Made by a program: the position numbers and the translations under genes
In this document: positions 15,228 through 24,330 of the stretch, in pieces
Numbering within the stretch: the stretch's first letter is position 1
Layout of the letters: each line of letters opens with the position of its first letter
NCBI RefSeq assembly: GCF_003024805.1
Contig: NZ_PUEC01000029.1
Coordinates: 1 to 44,568 of the forward strand
Length of the DNA stretch: 44,568 nt
Direction: 5' to 3'
Source: Duncaniella muris
Lineage (GTDB): Bacteria; Bacteroidota; Bacteroidia; Bacteroidales; Muribaculaceae
The notes under the pieces: generated by a model
The model's input: the letters and a program-made list of their open reading frames with translations, nothing else
Databases searched by the model: none
What the model was told of the DNA's origin: nothing

Positions 15228-15315
15228 TGAATTTCCGGTTCGTATTCTCTCCGAGGCTGTTCGGGAACAACCTGTTATCTCTTACAACAAGTGAAAACGC
15301 ATAATTGCTCACAAT

Positions 15316-15367
15316 AAAAATCCACCCGTCCTGCCGGAGCGGTCCGGCGGGACGGGAGGATTTTATT
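15316..15367 (-). terminator. Rho-independent terminator after pfp
   Basis: The sequence forms a long GC-rich stem: ATCC-CCCGTCC-GCCGG paired with CCGGC-GGACGGG-GGAT, with A-runs on one side and T-runs on the other, so it can act in both directions. It lies 15 bases past the PPi-PFK stop. Confidence 0.85.
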
Positions 15368-15381
15368 CTAAGTGCTATTTA

Positions 15382-17037
15382 TCAATAGCGGCGGCGCTTC
15401 TGCTCGTAGACGAGAGTGAGCGAGGGAAGATCGCAGACTTCAGAGGGACCGAAGTACTGGATCGGGCCAGGATAAGTGTAGCAGGTGTTATATTTCCAAG
15501 TGTTGCGTTCCTTGGCGAATTTCAGGAAGGGCGCACCGTCGAGTTCAACGAGAGCCTTGCGGATCACAGGCTTCATTTCGCCGTGACGGCGTTCCATGTT
15601 CATCATCATGGTGATGGGGATACCGCCTGCAATCCAGTTGACGGGAGCGAAGGTGAGATTGCGGAGGCTTGACATGTAGCCGGTCTTGCCCGCTGCGATC
15701 AGGCAGGCTGCGGTGTAGCCGAGCGCATAGCAATAGTTTGCATCGAAGTTAGAGGGATCGGCGCAGCGGCCTTCATAGCCGAAGAAGTGGTGCATTGTGG
15801 CATACTTGCCATTGTATTTCCCTTCGGCAGCGAGCTGTTCGAGACGCTTGCCAACCATTTCCGAGAGGAGCTTTTCAGTCTCGATAAGAGAAACCTGCAC
15901 GTTGCCGTGGGGGTCGCGGTCGAGAGTGAGCTGACGGGCCACGCCTGCAGGGAGCGACTCGTAGGTCTTGGCATTTGCTTCGCTGAGCTGACCGAGCACC
16001 CATTCGCGCTGCTTTTCAGGATCAATTGCAGCGAATTCCTCAGCCTTGACAGCGAGAAGGTCGTTGAGTTCGGAGATGAGGGCCTTGACAGCGGGGATGA
16101 ATTCGATTAGGCCTTCGGGGATGAGGACCACACCGTAGTTGTTGCCGTCTTTTGCACGTGCCACTACCGCATCGGCGATGTCATCCACAACCTGATCGAG
16201 TGTTAGATTCTTTGTCTCGACTTCCTCAGAGATGATGCAGACGTTGGGCTGGCACTGGAGAGCGCATTCGAGGGCGATGTGAGAAGCCGAACGGCCCATG
16301 AGTTTGATGAAGTGCCAGTATTTTTTGGCAGAGTTACAGTCGCGCTGGATGTTGCCGATCACTTCGGAATACACCTTGGTGGCGGTGTCGAAGCCGAACG
16401 AGGTTTCGATGACGTTGTTCTTGAGGTCGCCGTCGATGGTCTTGGGCACACCGATCACCTGCACACCGGCACCGATGGCCTTGTAGTATTCGGCGAGGAT
16501 GGCGGCGTTTGTGTTCGAGTCGTCACCGCCGATTATAACGAGCGCTTTGATGTCGAGTTCCTTGAGGATTTCAAGGCCCTTGTCGAACTGCTCTTTGGTT
16601 TCGAGCTTTGTACGGCCTGAACCGATGATGTCGAAGCCGCCGGTGTTGCGGTATTCGTCAATGATTTCGGCAGTGAGTTCTTTATATTTGTGGTCAACGA
16701 GACCGCCGGGGCCCATGAGGAAACCGTAGAGACGGCTCTTTTTATTGAGGTTCTTGATACCGTCGAAGAGACCGCTGATGACGTTGTGTCCGCCGGGGGC
16801 CTGGCCTCCTGAAAGGATCACACCTACATTGATAGGCTCTACTGACTCCTCTGCCGGAACTTTTTCGAAACGGATTTCGGGGAGACCGTAGGTGTTGGGG
16901 AAAAGATTTTTGATGTCTTCCTGATTGTCGGCCGACTGGGTAGCCTCACCTTCAACCACTTTCACACCACCGGTAAGCACGATGGGGAGTTGGGGCTTGT
17001 AAGCCGCACGGGCTTGCTGCAAAGCGCTTTTTTTCAT
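15382..17037 (-). CDS. pfp: Diphosphate--fructose-6-phosphate 1-phosphotransferase (PPi-PFK, long type)
   Basis: The enzyme interconverts fructose 6-phosphate and fructose 1,6-bisphosphate using pyrophosphate, a reversible glycolytic step usual in Bacteroidales. At 551 residues it is the long form. The nucleotide/phosphate loop is [14 protein letters not shown] (about 72-85), the Asp pair typical of PPi users is in GGDDSNTN (about 170), the catalytic loop is [10 protein letters not shown] (about 204), and [14 protein letters not shown] follows. The Asp in GGDD, where ATP enzymes have Gly, argues for pyrophosphate. It is a single gene with its own terminator. A weak -7-like GACCTTTG lies near 17150 on the minus strand. 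Confidence 0.95.
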   Translation of the reverse strand: MKKSALQQARAAYKPQLPIVLTGGVKVVEGEATQSADNQEDIKNLFPNTYGLPEIRFEKVPAEESVEPINVGVILSGGQAPGGHNVISGLFDGIKNLNKKSRLYGFLMGPGGLVDHKYKELTAEIIDEYRNTGGFDIIGSGRTKLETKEQFDKGLEILKELDIKALVIIGGDDSNTNAAILAEYYKAIGAGVQVIGVPKTIDGDLKNNVIETSFGFDTATKVYSEVIGNIQRDCNSAKKYWHFIKLMGRSASHIALECALQCQPNVCIISEEVETKNLTLDQVVDDIADAVVARAKDGNNYGVVLIPEGLIEFIPAVKALISELNDLLAVKAEEFAAIDPEKQREWVLGQLSEANAKTYESLPAGVARQLTLDRDPHGNVQVSLIETEKLLSEMVGKRLEQLAAEGKYNGKYATMHHFFGYEGRCADPSNFDANYCYALGYTAACLIAAGKTGYMSSLRNLTFAPVNWIAGGIPITMMMNMERRHGEMKPVIRKALVELDGAPFLKFAKERNTWKYNTCYTYPGPIQYFGPSEVCDLPSLTLVYEQKRRRY

Positions 17038-17635
17038 CTTTTTTCTTTATAAAGGGTTATTTCTATTTTGACATTGCACCTAAAACGAGGAAAGAATGCT
17101 TGATCTGCACATTAAGAGGTTGGTTAGCTTTTACTTTGGCAAAGGTCGCAAATATTTTGGAAAAAATCAAGCGATTTTGCCCTGAGTGTTATAGCCATTT
17201 CCCAGGCGTGATCTTACTGCGTTAAAATCTGCAAAATATTGTAAAAGTGCACACATTCCGCTGCATTGTGCTAATAGCTGTTTTACAGATAAATACACCC
17301 TAAAAACCCACTAACCAATTTAACATTTACAATATCAACTCCCCCCTGCATATGAAAAATCGGTCAACAATTTGTCATATTTGGCTCACCTCAATTGTTA
17401 CAATATGTTAATTATTGTATTTTTACTGCGCTTTACCCCCCCTTACCTTTTAACATTTACACATTTAATGCTAATTTTTGTTTCAATCCAAGCCCAAAAG
17501 TTTCATTTTGTCAATTATCGGAAAGTCAATATTTTGCCATTTTGAGGCAATGCGACTTTTTACTAATTTTGCAATGCAATTCAGAAATGGAGGCCACAGA
17601 GGCCGATAAATGAAATTAAGAATCATCAACAAGAC
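17038..17635. other. Divergent intergenic region between pfp and the NlpC/P60 gene
   Basis: About 600 bp of AT-rich noncoding DNA. It holds the likely pfp promoter (near 17140-17175, minus), the NlpC/P60 promoter (17541-17571, plus), and a repeated word TTTAACATTTACA near 17318 and 17447. No ORF or RNA gene was recognised. Confidence 0.6.
17541..17571 (+). promoter_or_regulatory. Promoter of the NlpC/P60 gene
   Basis: TTTG at 17541-17544 and TAATTTTG at 17564-17571 are separated by 19 bases, matching the Bacteroidetes vegetative promoter. Transcription should start near 17578, about 57 bases before the ATG. Confidence 0.7.
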
Positions 17636-18268
17636 ATGAAACAATATATAGTGACTGCAATGGCAACACTCCTGCTCCCGCTCATGTGTTCCATTCAGAC
17701 TAAAGCAGAACAGAATCCCACTCCCTTCAAGCTTCCGGCAGCCCACATAGAGTTGTTTAACGCGGCATCGGGCGTAAGCGGAGATGCCATCAGCGCCCTT
17801 CAGGCATTCTCGCCTTTCACTTCAGAAGAAAGTGCAGAGGAGGAGTTTGATTCAGATCTCATCGGCAAGATGACCGATTACGCTGCAAAATTTCTCGGCA
17901 CACGCTATCGTCGCGGAGCTTCCGGCCCTTCGGCCTTCGATTGCTCAGGTTTTGTGGGCTACGTGTTCAAGAAATTCGGTTTCAATCTCAGCCGCTCGTC
18001 ACGCAGCCAGTACAGCGAAGGAGAAAAGGTGAACACCGAAGATCTCCGTCCCGGTGACCTGCTCTTCTTCTCAGGCCGAGCAGGAGGCAAGAAGACCGTT
18101 GGCCATGTGGCAATGGTGGTCGATGTCAAGGAAGACGGCTCATGCACATTCATCCACGCATCGACATCGCAGGGCGTGACCTACCAGCGTTTCCCCGACG
18201 GCGGTTACTACTCCAAACGCTACATCGGAGCCAAGCGGATCATCGGCGTCAACAGCCCGACAGCCTAA
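17636..18268 (+). CDS. Exported NlpC/P60-family cell-wall hydrolase
   Basis: The 210-residue protein has an N-terminal signal peptide (about 1-24, cut near TKA|EQ), a low-complexity acidic linker (about 45-75), and a C-terminal NlpC/P60 domain. The catalytic triad is visible: C103 in FDCSGFV, H157 in VGHVAMVV and H174 in FIHAS. YRRGASGPSAFDCSG is the usual lead-in. These enzymes cut gamma-D-glutamyl-diaminopimelate bonds in peptidoglycan stem peptides. There is no SH3 targeting domain, so substrate access must come from elsewhere. It is monocistronic, between its own promoter and a terminator at 18336. Confidence 0.92.
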   Translation: MKQYIVTAMATLLLPLMCSIQTKAEQNPTPFKLPAAHIELFNAASGVSGDAISALQAFSPFTSEESAEEEFDSDLIGKMTDYAAKFLGTRYRRGASGPSAFDCSGFVGYVFKKFGFNLSRSSRSQYSEGEKVNTEDLRPGDLLFFSGRAGGKKTVGHVAMVVDVKEDGSCTFIHASTSQGVTYQRFPDGGYYSKRYIGAKRIIGVNSPTA

Positions 18269-18335
18269 AACACGACTCTCATAAAATACACACTATAACA
18301 ACCATAGTTTTATCATATCAGACATAGCCAACAAA

Positions 18336-18380
18336 AAATCTCACAAATCCGCGACGGATCTGTGAGATTTGTTTTTTATT
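18336..18380 (+). terminator. Terminator after the NlpC/P60 gene
   Basis: AATCTCACA and TGTGAGATT, with an inner ATCC/GGAT pair, form a hairpin followed by GTTTTTT. A-runs on the other side allow it to work for the convergent DUF1015 gene as well. Confidence 0.8.
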
Positions 18381-18381
18381 G

Positions 18382-18419
18382 CCCTTGGCAGTCAGGCCGA
18401 TCGGTCTGACTGCCAAGGG
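18382..18419 (-). terminator. Second hairpin at the convergent end of DUF1015
   Basis: A near-perfect 38-bp palindrome: CCCTTGGCAGTCAG at 18382-18395 and its inverse at 18406-18419, with CCGATCGG in the middle. It lies 12 bases past the DUF1015 stop. It has no T-run of its own, so it may work together with the adjacent hairpin at 18336-18380 or protect the mRNA end. Confidence 0.6.
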
Positions 18420-18431
18420 TGATTGGCGGTA

Positions 18432-19676
18432 TCAGTCGAGTTTGTGGATAACGAGGCCTGAACGGAGTTTAGGTTCGAACCAGGTTGTCTTCGGAGGCAT
18501 GATGTTGCCGGTGTCCGCGATATCCATCAGTTGCTTCATCGACACTGGATAGAGAGCAAGGGCCACAGCCATCTCTCCGGAGTCGACACGCCGGCTGAGT
18601 TCGCCGAGGCCGCGGATGCCACCCACGAAGTCGATGCGCTTGTCGCTGCGGAGGTCGGTTATGCCGAGGATGTCACGCAGAATCAGATCGCTTGAGATGG
18701 TCACGTCAAGCACTCCGATGGGATCATTGTCATTATAGGTTCCGGGCTTGGCTGTGAGCGAATACCATTTTCCGCCGAGGTAGAGCGCGAAGTTGTGGAG
18801 CTCCTGGGGGCGATATTCGTCAGCGCCTTTCTCTTCGACTGTGAAGTTTTCGGCCACACGGTCGAGGAACTGCGCGGGAGTGAGACCGTTGAGATCTTTC
18901 ACCACACGGTTGTAGTCGATGATGTTAAGATGCGAAGCGGGGAAAGCCACGGCAAGGAAATAGTTATATTCCTCTTCGCCGGTATGCGCGGGATTGGCCT
19001 GGGCTTTCTCATGCCCCACCAGTGCTGCTGCTGCTGAACGATGATGGCCGTCGGCGATATATAGATAAGGGATCTTGGCAAACTCTTCGGTAACGCACTG
19101 AATCATAACCGGGTCACTGATAACCCAGAAGTGGTGGCCGAAGCCGTCAGGAGCAGTGAAGTCATATTCAGGCTCGCCGGCAGTGACAGTGTCGATGACT
19201 TTCTGCAGCGGTTCGTTGTCAGGGAAAGCGAAGAACACCGGTTCGACGTTGGCATTGTTGATGCGGACATGCTTCATGCGGTCTTCTTCCTTGTCACGGC
19301 GTGTAAGTTCATGCTTCTTGATGCGTCCTTCCATGTAGTCAGCCACATTGGCAGCCACAACGATGCCGTACTGAGTGCGGCCGTTCATGGTCTGGGCATA
19401 GATGTAGTAGTGGTCCTCTTCGTCCTGGACCAGCCATCCGTTGGAACGGAAAGCGTTGAAGTTTTCAACGGCCTTTTCGTAGACCTTGGGGTCATGCTCG
19501 TCTGTTCCGGGCTCGAAATCAATCTCAGGCTTGATGATGTGATAGAGCGAGCTGGGATTTCCTTCGGCCTCATGGCGGGCTTCTTCGGAGTTCAGAACAT
19601 CGTAAGGACGGGATGCGACGCGGGTGACCATTTCACGCGGGGGACGAATCCCCTTGAACGGTTTTACTTTTGCCAT
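18432..19676 (-). CDS. DUF1015-family protein
   Basis: The 414-residue soluble protein is full length for the family. Characteristic stretches are KPFKGIRPP near the N-terminus, ASRPYDVLNSEEAR, the IADGHHRSAAAAL motif in the middle (about residue 207), and KTTWFEPKLRSGLVIHKL at the end. The His-His-Arg of ADGHHR looks like an active-site signature, but I know of no established reaction. In many Bacteroidetes it sits beside serine biosynthesis genes; here the neighbour upstream is purA, 63 bases away and in the same direction, so shared transcription is possible. Confidence 0.88.
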   Translation of the reverse strand: MAKVKPFKGIRPPREMVTRVASRPYDVLNSEEARHEAEGNPSSLYHIIKPEIDFEPGTDEHDPKVYEKAVENFNAFRSNGWLVQDEEDHYYIYAQTMNGRTQYGIVVAANVADYMEGRIKKHELTRRDKEEDRMKHVRINNANVEPVFFAFPDNEPLQKVIDTVTAGEPEYDFTAPDGFGHHFWVISDPVMIQCVTEEFAKIPYLYIADGHHRSAAAALVGHEKAQANPAHTGEEEYNYFLAVAFPASHLNIIDYNRVVKDLNGLTPAQFLDRVAENFTVEEKGADEYRPQELHNFALYLGGKWYSLTAKPGTYNDNDPIGVLDVTISSDLILRDILGITDLRSDKRIDFVGGIRGLGELSRRVDSGEMAVALALYPVSMKQLMDIADTGNIMPPKTTWFEPKLRSGLVIHKLD

Positions 19677-19739
19677 GTGTTTTGGTTTTTGGTTTAAGGT
19701 AAGTTGTATATTGTCACAAGGCGAGGAGAAAGGCCCCTG

Positions 19740-21014
19740 TCAGGCCTTTCTGTCGCGTATGATTGTCTGTTTTCTGTCAGGACCGATTGACACGATGGTG
19801 ATCGGTGTGGCAAGTTCCTTTTCAAGGAAGTCGATATAGTCTTTGAACTGCTTCGGGAACTCCGATTCACTCTGCATTCCGGTCATGTCGGTCTTCCATC
19901 CGGGAAGAGTGGCATAGACGGGTTCGATGCTTTCGTCGATCGAGAATGGGAACTGGGTTGTCTCGCGGCCGTTTATGCGATAGGCCACGCAGGCTTTGAT
20001 TTCGTCGAAATCGTCAAGTACGTCGCTCTTCATCATGATGAGCTGGGTCACACCGTTAAGCATGATGGCATAGCGAAGAGCCACGAGGTCGATCCATCCG
20101 CAGCGGCGTTCGCGGCCGGTTACGGCGCCGTATTCATGGCCGAGGTCGCGGATGCGTTTTCCGGTGGCATCAAAAAGTTCTGTGGGGAAGGGACCGCTGC
20201 CCACGCGGGTGCAGTAGGCTTTGAAAATGCCGAACACTTCTCCAATCTTATTGGGAGCCACACCGAGTCCTGAGCATGCACCGGCGCTGATTGTGTTGGA
20301 TGATGTCACAAAGGGATATGAACCGAAGTCAATGTCGAGGAGCGTGCCCTGAGCTCCTTCGCAGAGCACACTCTTGCCTTCGGCAAGAAGCTGGTTGATG
20401 AGGAATTCGGAGTCTACAATGCCGAAGCCTTTGAGATAGACAATGGCGTCCATCCAGGTTTCTTCAAGCTGTTCGAGATTGTCAGGGGTGGCACCGAGCG
20501 ATGCGAGCATTTCGAGATGACGCTGGCGCAGAGTTGAATATTTTTCCTTGAAGTTGTGGAAGACATCGCCGAGACGCAGGCCGTTGCGCGAGATCTTGTC
20601 GGTGTAGGTCGGGCCGATGCCTTTGCCTGTGGTGCCGATCTTTTTGCCCCCTTTTGCCTTTTCATTGGCAGCGTCGAGCAGACGGTGGGTCGGGGTTATG
20701 AGATGAACTTTTTTCGAGATCTTCAGGATGGAGCGCAGATCAACTCCGCTTTTTTCAAGTTCCTCGGCTTCCTGCTTGAAAAGCACGGGGTCAAGAACCA
20801 CGCCATTGCCGATGATATTGATCTGGCCATGCTGGAAAATGCCTGAGGGAATTGAACGGAGCACATATTTCTTGCCTTCGAACTCTAAGGTGTGGCCGGC
20901 ATTTGGACCACCCTGGAAGCGGGCAACTGCATCGTAGCGCGGGGTCAGCACATCGACCACCTTACCTTTTCCTTCGTCGCCCCACTGGAGACCGAGAAGC
21001 ACGTCAACTTTCAT
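19740..21014 (-). CDS. purA: Adenylosuccinate synthase
   Basis: PurA joins IMP and aspartate using GTP, the first committed step to AMP. The 424-residue protein is the normal length. The P-loop-like GDEGKGK at residues 12-18 carries the catalytic Asp13, and GPNAGHT carries the catalytic His (about 42). STLRQRHLEML, the GTLLDIDFGSYPFVTSSN segment and GRERRCGWIDLVALRYA are all conserved family blocks. It follows fur after a 37-bp gap on the same strand, a pairing seen in other Bacteroidales. No truncation or unusual residue was noticed. Confidence 0.97.
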   Translation of the reverse strand: MKVDVLLGLQWGDEGKGKVVDVLTPRYDAVARFQGGPNAGHTLEFEGKKYVLRSIPSGIFQHGQINIIGNGVVLDPVLFKQEAEELEKSGVDLRSILKISKKVHLITPTHRLLDAANEKAKGGKKIGTTGKGIGPTYTDKISRNGLRLGDVFHNFKEKYSTLRQRHLEMLASLGATPDNLEQLEETWMDAIVYLKGFGIVDSEFLINQLLAEGKSVLCEGAQGTLLDIDFGSYPFVTSSNTISAGACSGLGVAPNKIGEVFGIFKAYCTRVGSGPFPTELFDATGKRIRDLGHEYGAVTGRERRCGWIDLVALRYAIMLNGVTQLIMMKSDVLDDFDEIKACVAYRINGRETTQFPFSIDESIEPVYATLPGWKTDMTGMQSESEFPKQFKDYIDFLEKELATPITIVSIGPDRKQTIIRDRKA

Positions 21015-21051
21015 GATTTTACTAAGTTCTATGATTTATACTGTGTGATGT

Positions 21052-21531
21052 TTATTTTTCTTTTGCTGTCCGGCGGGCCCTCCCTACCCCACGGCACCGC
21101 GAACACAGACCGTGGATATAAAGGTCGAAACCGCTCATGACGAACGACGGATAGCGCCGTAGCTTGATGAGTTTGGTGAGTTCGGCATCGCGGAGCTCGC
21201 GGGTGCGGCCGCAACGCGAACAGACAAGGGTGAGATGCTCGTAGACACGCGAGGCGCATTCGTAGGTCTCTACGCCGCCCGATGAAGGGCGATGTCTGAC
21301 CACCGAGGCTGCTTCAAGAAGTTTCAGAGTGTTGTAGACAGTAGCCTGGCTCAGCCGAAAGTCACGGCCGGAAAGCTCTGTGAGCAGGTCGGCTGGTGTA
21401 AACGGACCGCGTGCATCCATAACTACTCCAAGAATCGCCAGACGTTCGGGAGTACAACGCAGGTGACGCTCAGAAAGATACTGACGCAGACGGCTTTCAG
21501 CCTCGCTTTTTCGCTTTTCCTCGTTCATCAA
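21052..21531 (-). CDS. Fur-family metal- or peroxide-responsive regulator
   Basis: The 159-residue protein has the Fur winged helix at about residues 15-85 (CTPERLAILGVV, RLSQATVYNTLKLLE) and a C-terminal metal/dimer domain with two CxxC pairs, in LTLVCSRCGRTREL and HGLCSRCRG, that would hold the structural zinc. The regulatory-site His/Asp set is not clear enough to choose between Fur, PerR and Zur. The Arg-rich tail (GRARRTAKEK) is unusual. It is the first gene of a probable fur-purA transcript, which links metal or redox sensing with purine synthesis. Confidence 0.9.
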   Translation of the reverse strand: MMNEEKRKSEAESRLRQYLSERHLRCTPERLAILGVVMDARGPFTPADLLTELSGRDFRLSQATVYNTLKLLEAASVVRHRPSSGGVETYECASRVYEHLTLVCSRCGRTRELRDAELTKLIKLRRYPSFVMSGFDLYIHGLCSRCRGVGRARRTAKEK

Positions 21532-21676
21532 TCGACAAAATTACAATTCAGAGCCATAATTTCCAAATTTTGGACCACGAATTTAAGAGGTCGTTCAACA
21601 ACAAACGTGTACAAACCGGCAGAAAAAACAATGAAGCCGACGCAAACCAAGCGCCGGTTCCATTTCCAATCAAACA

Positions 21677-21712
21677 GAGAGTGTCTTGCCCGTGCAACAG
21701 GCAAGCACTCTC
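21677..21712 (-). terminator. Hairpin terminator downstream of the thioredoxin-like gene
   Basis: GAGAGTG(T)CTTGCC pairs with GGCAAGCACTCTC, 13 pairs and one bulge, around a 9-base loop. On the minus strand it follows the susCD/thioredoxin operon by about 50 bases. The T-run after it is short, so termination strength is uncertain. Confidence 0.6.
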
Positions 21713-21765
21713 ACAAAATATATTAACCTTATGTTAAGCAAGACAGGGAGTCTCTCTCCCCTATT

Positions 21766-22854
21766 TTACTTTTCAAGCTGATAGATCGACATTGCCGCCA
21801 TATAGACTCCCTGGCTTGACATTGTGCCGATATATTTGCGGATAAAGGCCGAGATGGCTTTTTTCTGCTCAGGGGTATCCGTATTGAAGATCTCGCCCAC
21901 TCCGGAAACAAGGCTTGACTGCGCATCATCATCAAGCGAGGGAAAATTCTCGTTGCAATATGCAAGATAGGCAGCGTCATCAGACTCGGCCCGTTTCTCT
22001 ATGAAGCGGAACATTCCGGCAAAGTCATCGGCATAGCCAAGGCCGGCCGATTCTTTTTTAAAGAGGTCATAGGCAGAGCGAGAGGCTTCATCAACAAGAT
22101 GATTGCCGGAAAGATAGCGATAGGCTTCCTGGCGGTAAAGAATGGCGATCATCTTCTTTACATCCTCGCGCAGTGATTCATCGAAAGCATTGACGTTGTC
22201 GCACATGAATTTCAGCCTCGGATTAGAATATTCATAGGTGTAGTTTGTGAACATCAACGCATTTTCGGGCTTCAGGCGGTCGGAGTCAGAGAGTGAGTTG
22301 AAATACTCGTCAATCACCTGCTGGCTCTGACGGATTCCCTCCTGATATGAACGGTTGTTTTCCATGAGGTAGCGGGCATAGGCAAAAACGAGCTTGCCGT
22401 TGCGCTCTCCGGCCAGATAGCGTTCCTTTACACGTTCGGGATTCATTTCAGGGTCCTTGAGAGCATCGACAGCCGCAATGAAATCCTTGCCTTCCTTATA
22501 TCCGGCAAATGAGCCAAGGAGTTTGCCGTCGGTGTCGACCACAATCAGGGTCGGATATGCGCTGACCTGAAATTGTTTTGCGAGATCGGCGCCTTCCTTT
22601 TCGGCATCAAGTTTCAGACAGACGTAGTTGCTGTTCATATAGTCGCCCACTTCTTTTGTAGGGAAAACATTGGCGGCAAGGCGCTTGCACGGACCGCACC
22701 ATGAGGTGTAGAAGTCAATGAACACTTTCTTTCCCTCGGCTTTGGCTGCCGTCAGAGCCTCTTCGAATGAAATGTGGCGGAATTCAGTCTGTGCGGCTCC
22801 TGTCAAGGCGAAGCCAAGACAGAGAGCCGAACTCAGGAAAAATCTTTTCATCAT
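21766..22854 (-). CDS. Exported thioredoxin-fold protein with C-terminal helical domain
   Basis: The 362-residue protein has a signal peptide (about 1-21, cut at GAA|QT). Residues ~25-130 are a thioredoxin domain with the redox pair C53-G-P-C56 (SWCGPCKRL) and a cis-Pro in VSAYPTLIVV. About 230 residues of helical, TPR-like sequence follow (RYLAGERNGKLVFAYARYLM, then ALMFTNYTYEYSN). It should act in the periplasm, as a disulfide reductase or a chaperone-like partner. As the last gene of the susC-susD operon (41-bp gap), it probably helps fold or process something the uptake pair handles. Confidence 0.85.
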   Translation of the reverse strand: MMKRFFLSSALCLGFALTGAAQTEFRHISFEEALTAAKAEGKKVFIDFYTSWCGPCKRLAANVFPTKEVGDYMNSNYVCLKLDAEKEGADLAKQFQVSAYPTLIVVDTDGKLLGSFAGYKEGKDFIAAVDALKDPEMNPERVKERYLAGERNGKLVFAYARYLMENNRSYQEGIRQSQQVIDEYFNSLSDSDRLKPENALMFTNYTYEYSNPRLKFMCDNVNAFDESLREDVKKMIAILYRQEAYRYLSGNHLVDEASRSAYDLFKKESAGLGYADDFAGMFRFIEKRAESDDAAYLAYCNENFPSLDDDAQSSLVSGVGEIFNTDTPEQKKAISAFIRKYIGTMSSQGVYMAAMSIYQLEK

Positions 22855-22895
22855 GATATTTATGAATGATATTTATGGGTTGTCTTTTGATCTGT

Positions 22896-24314
22896 TCAAT
22901 AGTTCTGAGTCAGAGATTTGTTGTGTTTGACAGCGTTCATCGGGAAGGGGAACACCCAGATGGGCGAATCGGGCGAAAGGGAGTATGTACCAAGTCCGAG
23001 CGAGGTGAGATCGCGGACAATTGTGGCCTTGTAGGCTTCTTCCGAGTTCCAGCGCTTGCGGTCAAAGAAGTTTTCGAAAGTCTTGATGAATTCAAAACGC
23101 TTGCTGTCCTGGAGGAGCTTCATGGCCTCGGCTTCGGTCAGACCGGTCTTGTCAGCGTAGATTTCAGGATCTTCGATGCGCGAGGCACGGACCTTGTCAA
23201 TCTGAGCGAGGCCTTCGGATATCTGTCCTGAACGGATCAGGCACTCGGCCTTGATGTAGTACATCGACTCCGAGCGCAGGCCCCAGACGTTACAACGGGC
23301 ATCACCGATGTTTGACTGGAGACAGCCTTCAGGAACTGTTGGATAAGGCGTGCCCCAGGCGGGGTCCATATAAGGTTCGGCAACATAATATTTGAACACG
23401 TAGTCATCCGGGTCGATGCAGGCAGCGACTTCGGGCGAAATCACGTAGCCATACAAGTCGCCGAGGTTGGAATTGTCTGAATAAATCAGATAGTAGTTGC
23501 TTGGACAATCGTAGTCAAGAATCCAGTCTCCTGTGGTTTTGACAGCAGAGCGGTTTTCAAGACGGCCGTTGATTTTCAGCGCGAGATCGGCATAGCGGAG
23601 AGCCTCGTCATAGCGTTTCATCTGGAAGAGCACACGGGCACGGACACCGTAGCCGAAGTCGAGACCGCAACGGCAGACGTTGTCGACGCCGGTCGGAACG
23701 AGTTTTTCGAGGACATTGTCAGCGCAATCCTCAAGAATCCGCTCATAGGTCTTCTTGAGACTGAGTTTTGTCTTTTCCTCGGCGGAATTGGTGTTATCGA
23801 CATAGGGGATTCCGCCAAGCTTGTCGGCCTCGGCCTCGTCATACTGCCGGGCATACATTCCGACAAGCAGGAAGTGATACCAGGCACGGCGCACACGGGC
23901 TTCGGCTACGATCTGATCTTTCTTCTGAGCGGTTCCTCCATCGGCGCCGGGCACCTTGGAGATCACCGTGTTCATATAATTTATTTTCTGATAAAGGTTG
24001 TTATAGCGATAGTCATCATCAGTAAGGTCGGCCCGGTCTATGCTTTCGTCATAAGTGAAATAGGCATAGCGGAGACTGTTGTCATTGCCGATATAGTCGG
24101 CGACACCGTTCCAGGGGCGATAGGTGTTGTTGCAGATGACATCCAGATCAAAATAGTCATTGCCGGACCACAGATATGGCAGCCCATTGAGAAGAGTCTC
24201 AAGTTCATCGACTGTACTGAGGGTTGAGGAACCGTAGGGCTTTATGTCGAGTTTGTCGTCACAGGATGTAAGCAACATCGCAGCGGATGCAAGTGTCAGT
24301 AATATCTTTTTCAT
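22896..24314 (-). CDS. SusD/RagB-family outer-membrane nutrient-binding lipoprotein
   Basis: SusD-like lipoproteins cap the SusC channel and bind nutrients on the cell surface. The 472-residue protein has a lipobox ending at C18 (MLLTSCDD, with the surface-export-type acidic residues after Cys) and the family's helical core: YNNLYQKINYMNTVISKVPG, the conserved ARVRRAWYHFLLVGMYA (about residue 140-158), ADLALKINGRL, and the closing IWVFPFPMNAVKHNKSLTQN. It starts 16 bases after susC, so the two are cotranscribed. The ligand cannot be told from sequence; no glycoside hydrolase or sulfatase is nearby, so a glycan is not assured. Confidence 0.95.
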   Translation of the reverse strand: MKKILLTLASAAMLLTSCDDKLDIKPYGSSTLSTVDELETLLNGLPYLWSGNDYFDLDVICNNTYRPWNGVADYIGNDNSLRYAYFTYDESIDRADLTDDDYRYNNLYQKINYMNTVISKVPGADGGTAQKKDQIVAEARVRRAWYHFLLVGMYARQYDEAEADKLGGIPYVDNTNSAEEKTKLSLKKTYERILEDCADNVLEKLVPTGVDNVCRCGLDFGYGVRARVLFQMKRYDEALRYADLALKINGRLENRSAVKTTGDWILDYDCPSNYYLIYSDNSNLGDLYGYVISPEVAACIDPDDYVFKYYVAEPYMDPAWGTPYPTVPEGCLQSNIGDARCNVWGLRSESMYYIKAECLIRSGQISEGLAQIDKVRASRIEDPEIYADKTGLTEAEAMKLLQDSKRFEFIKTFENFFDRKRWNSEEAYKATIVRDLTSLGLGTYSLSPDSPIWVFPFPMNAVKHNKSLTQNY

Positions 24315-24330
24315 TGTGTCGGTTAGATTT

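Noticed and set aside
15316-18419. CRISPR-like or riboswitch structures among the hairpins
   Set aside because: Each hairpin is single, with T-runs or at a convergent gene end, as terminators are; no repeat-spacer pattern.
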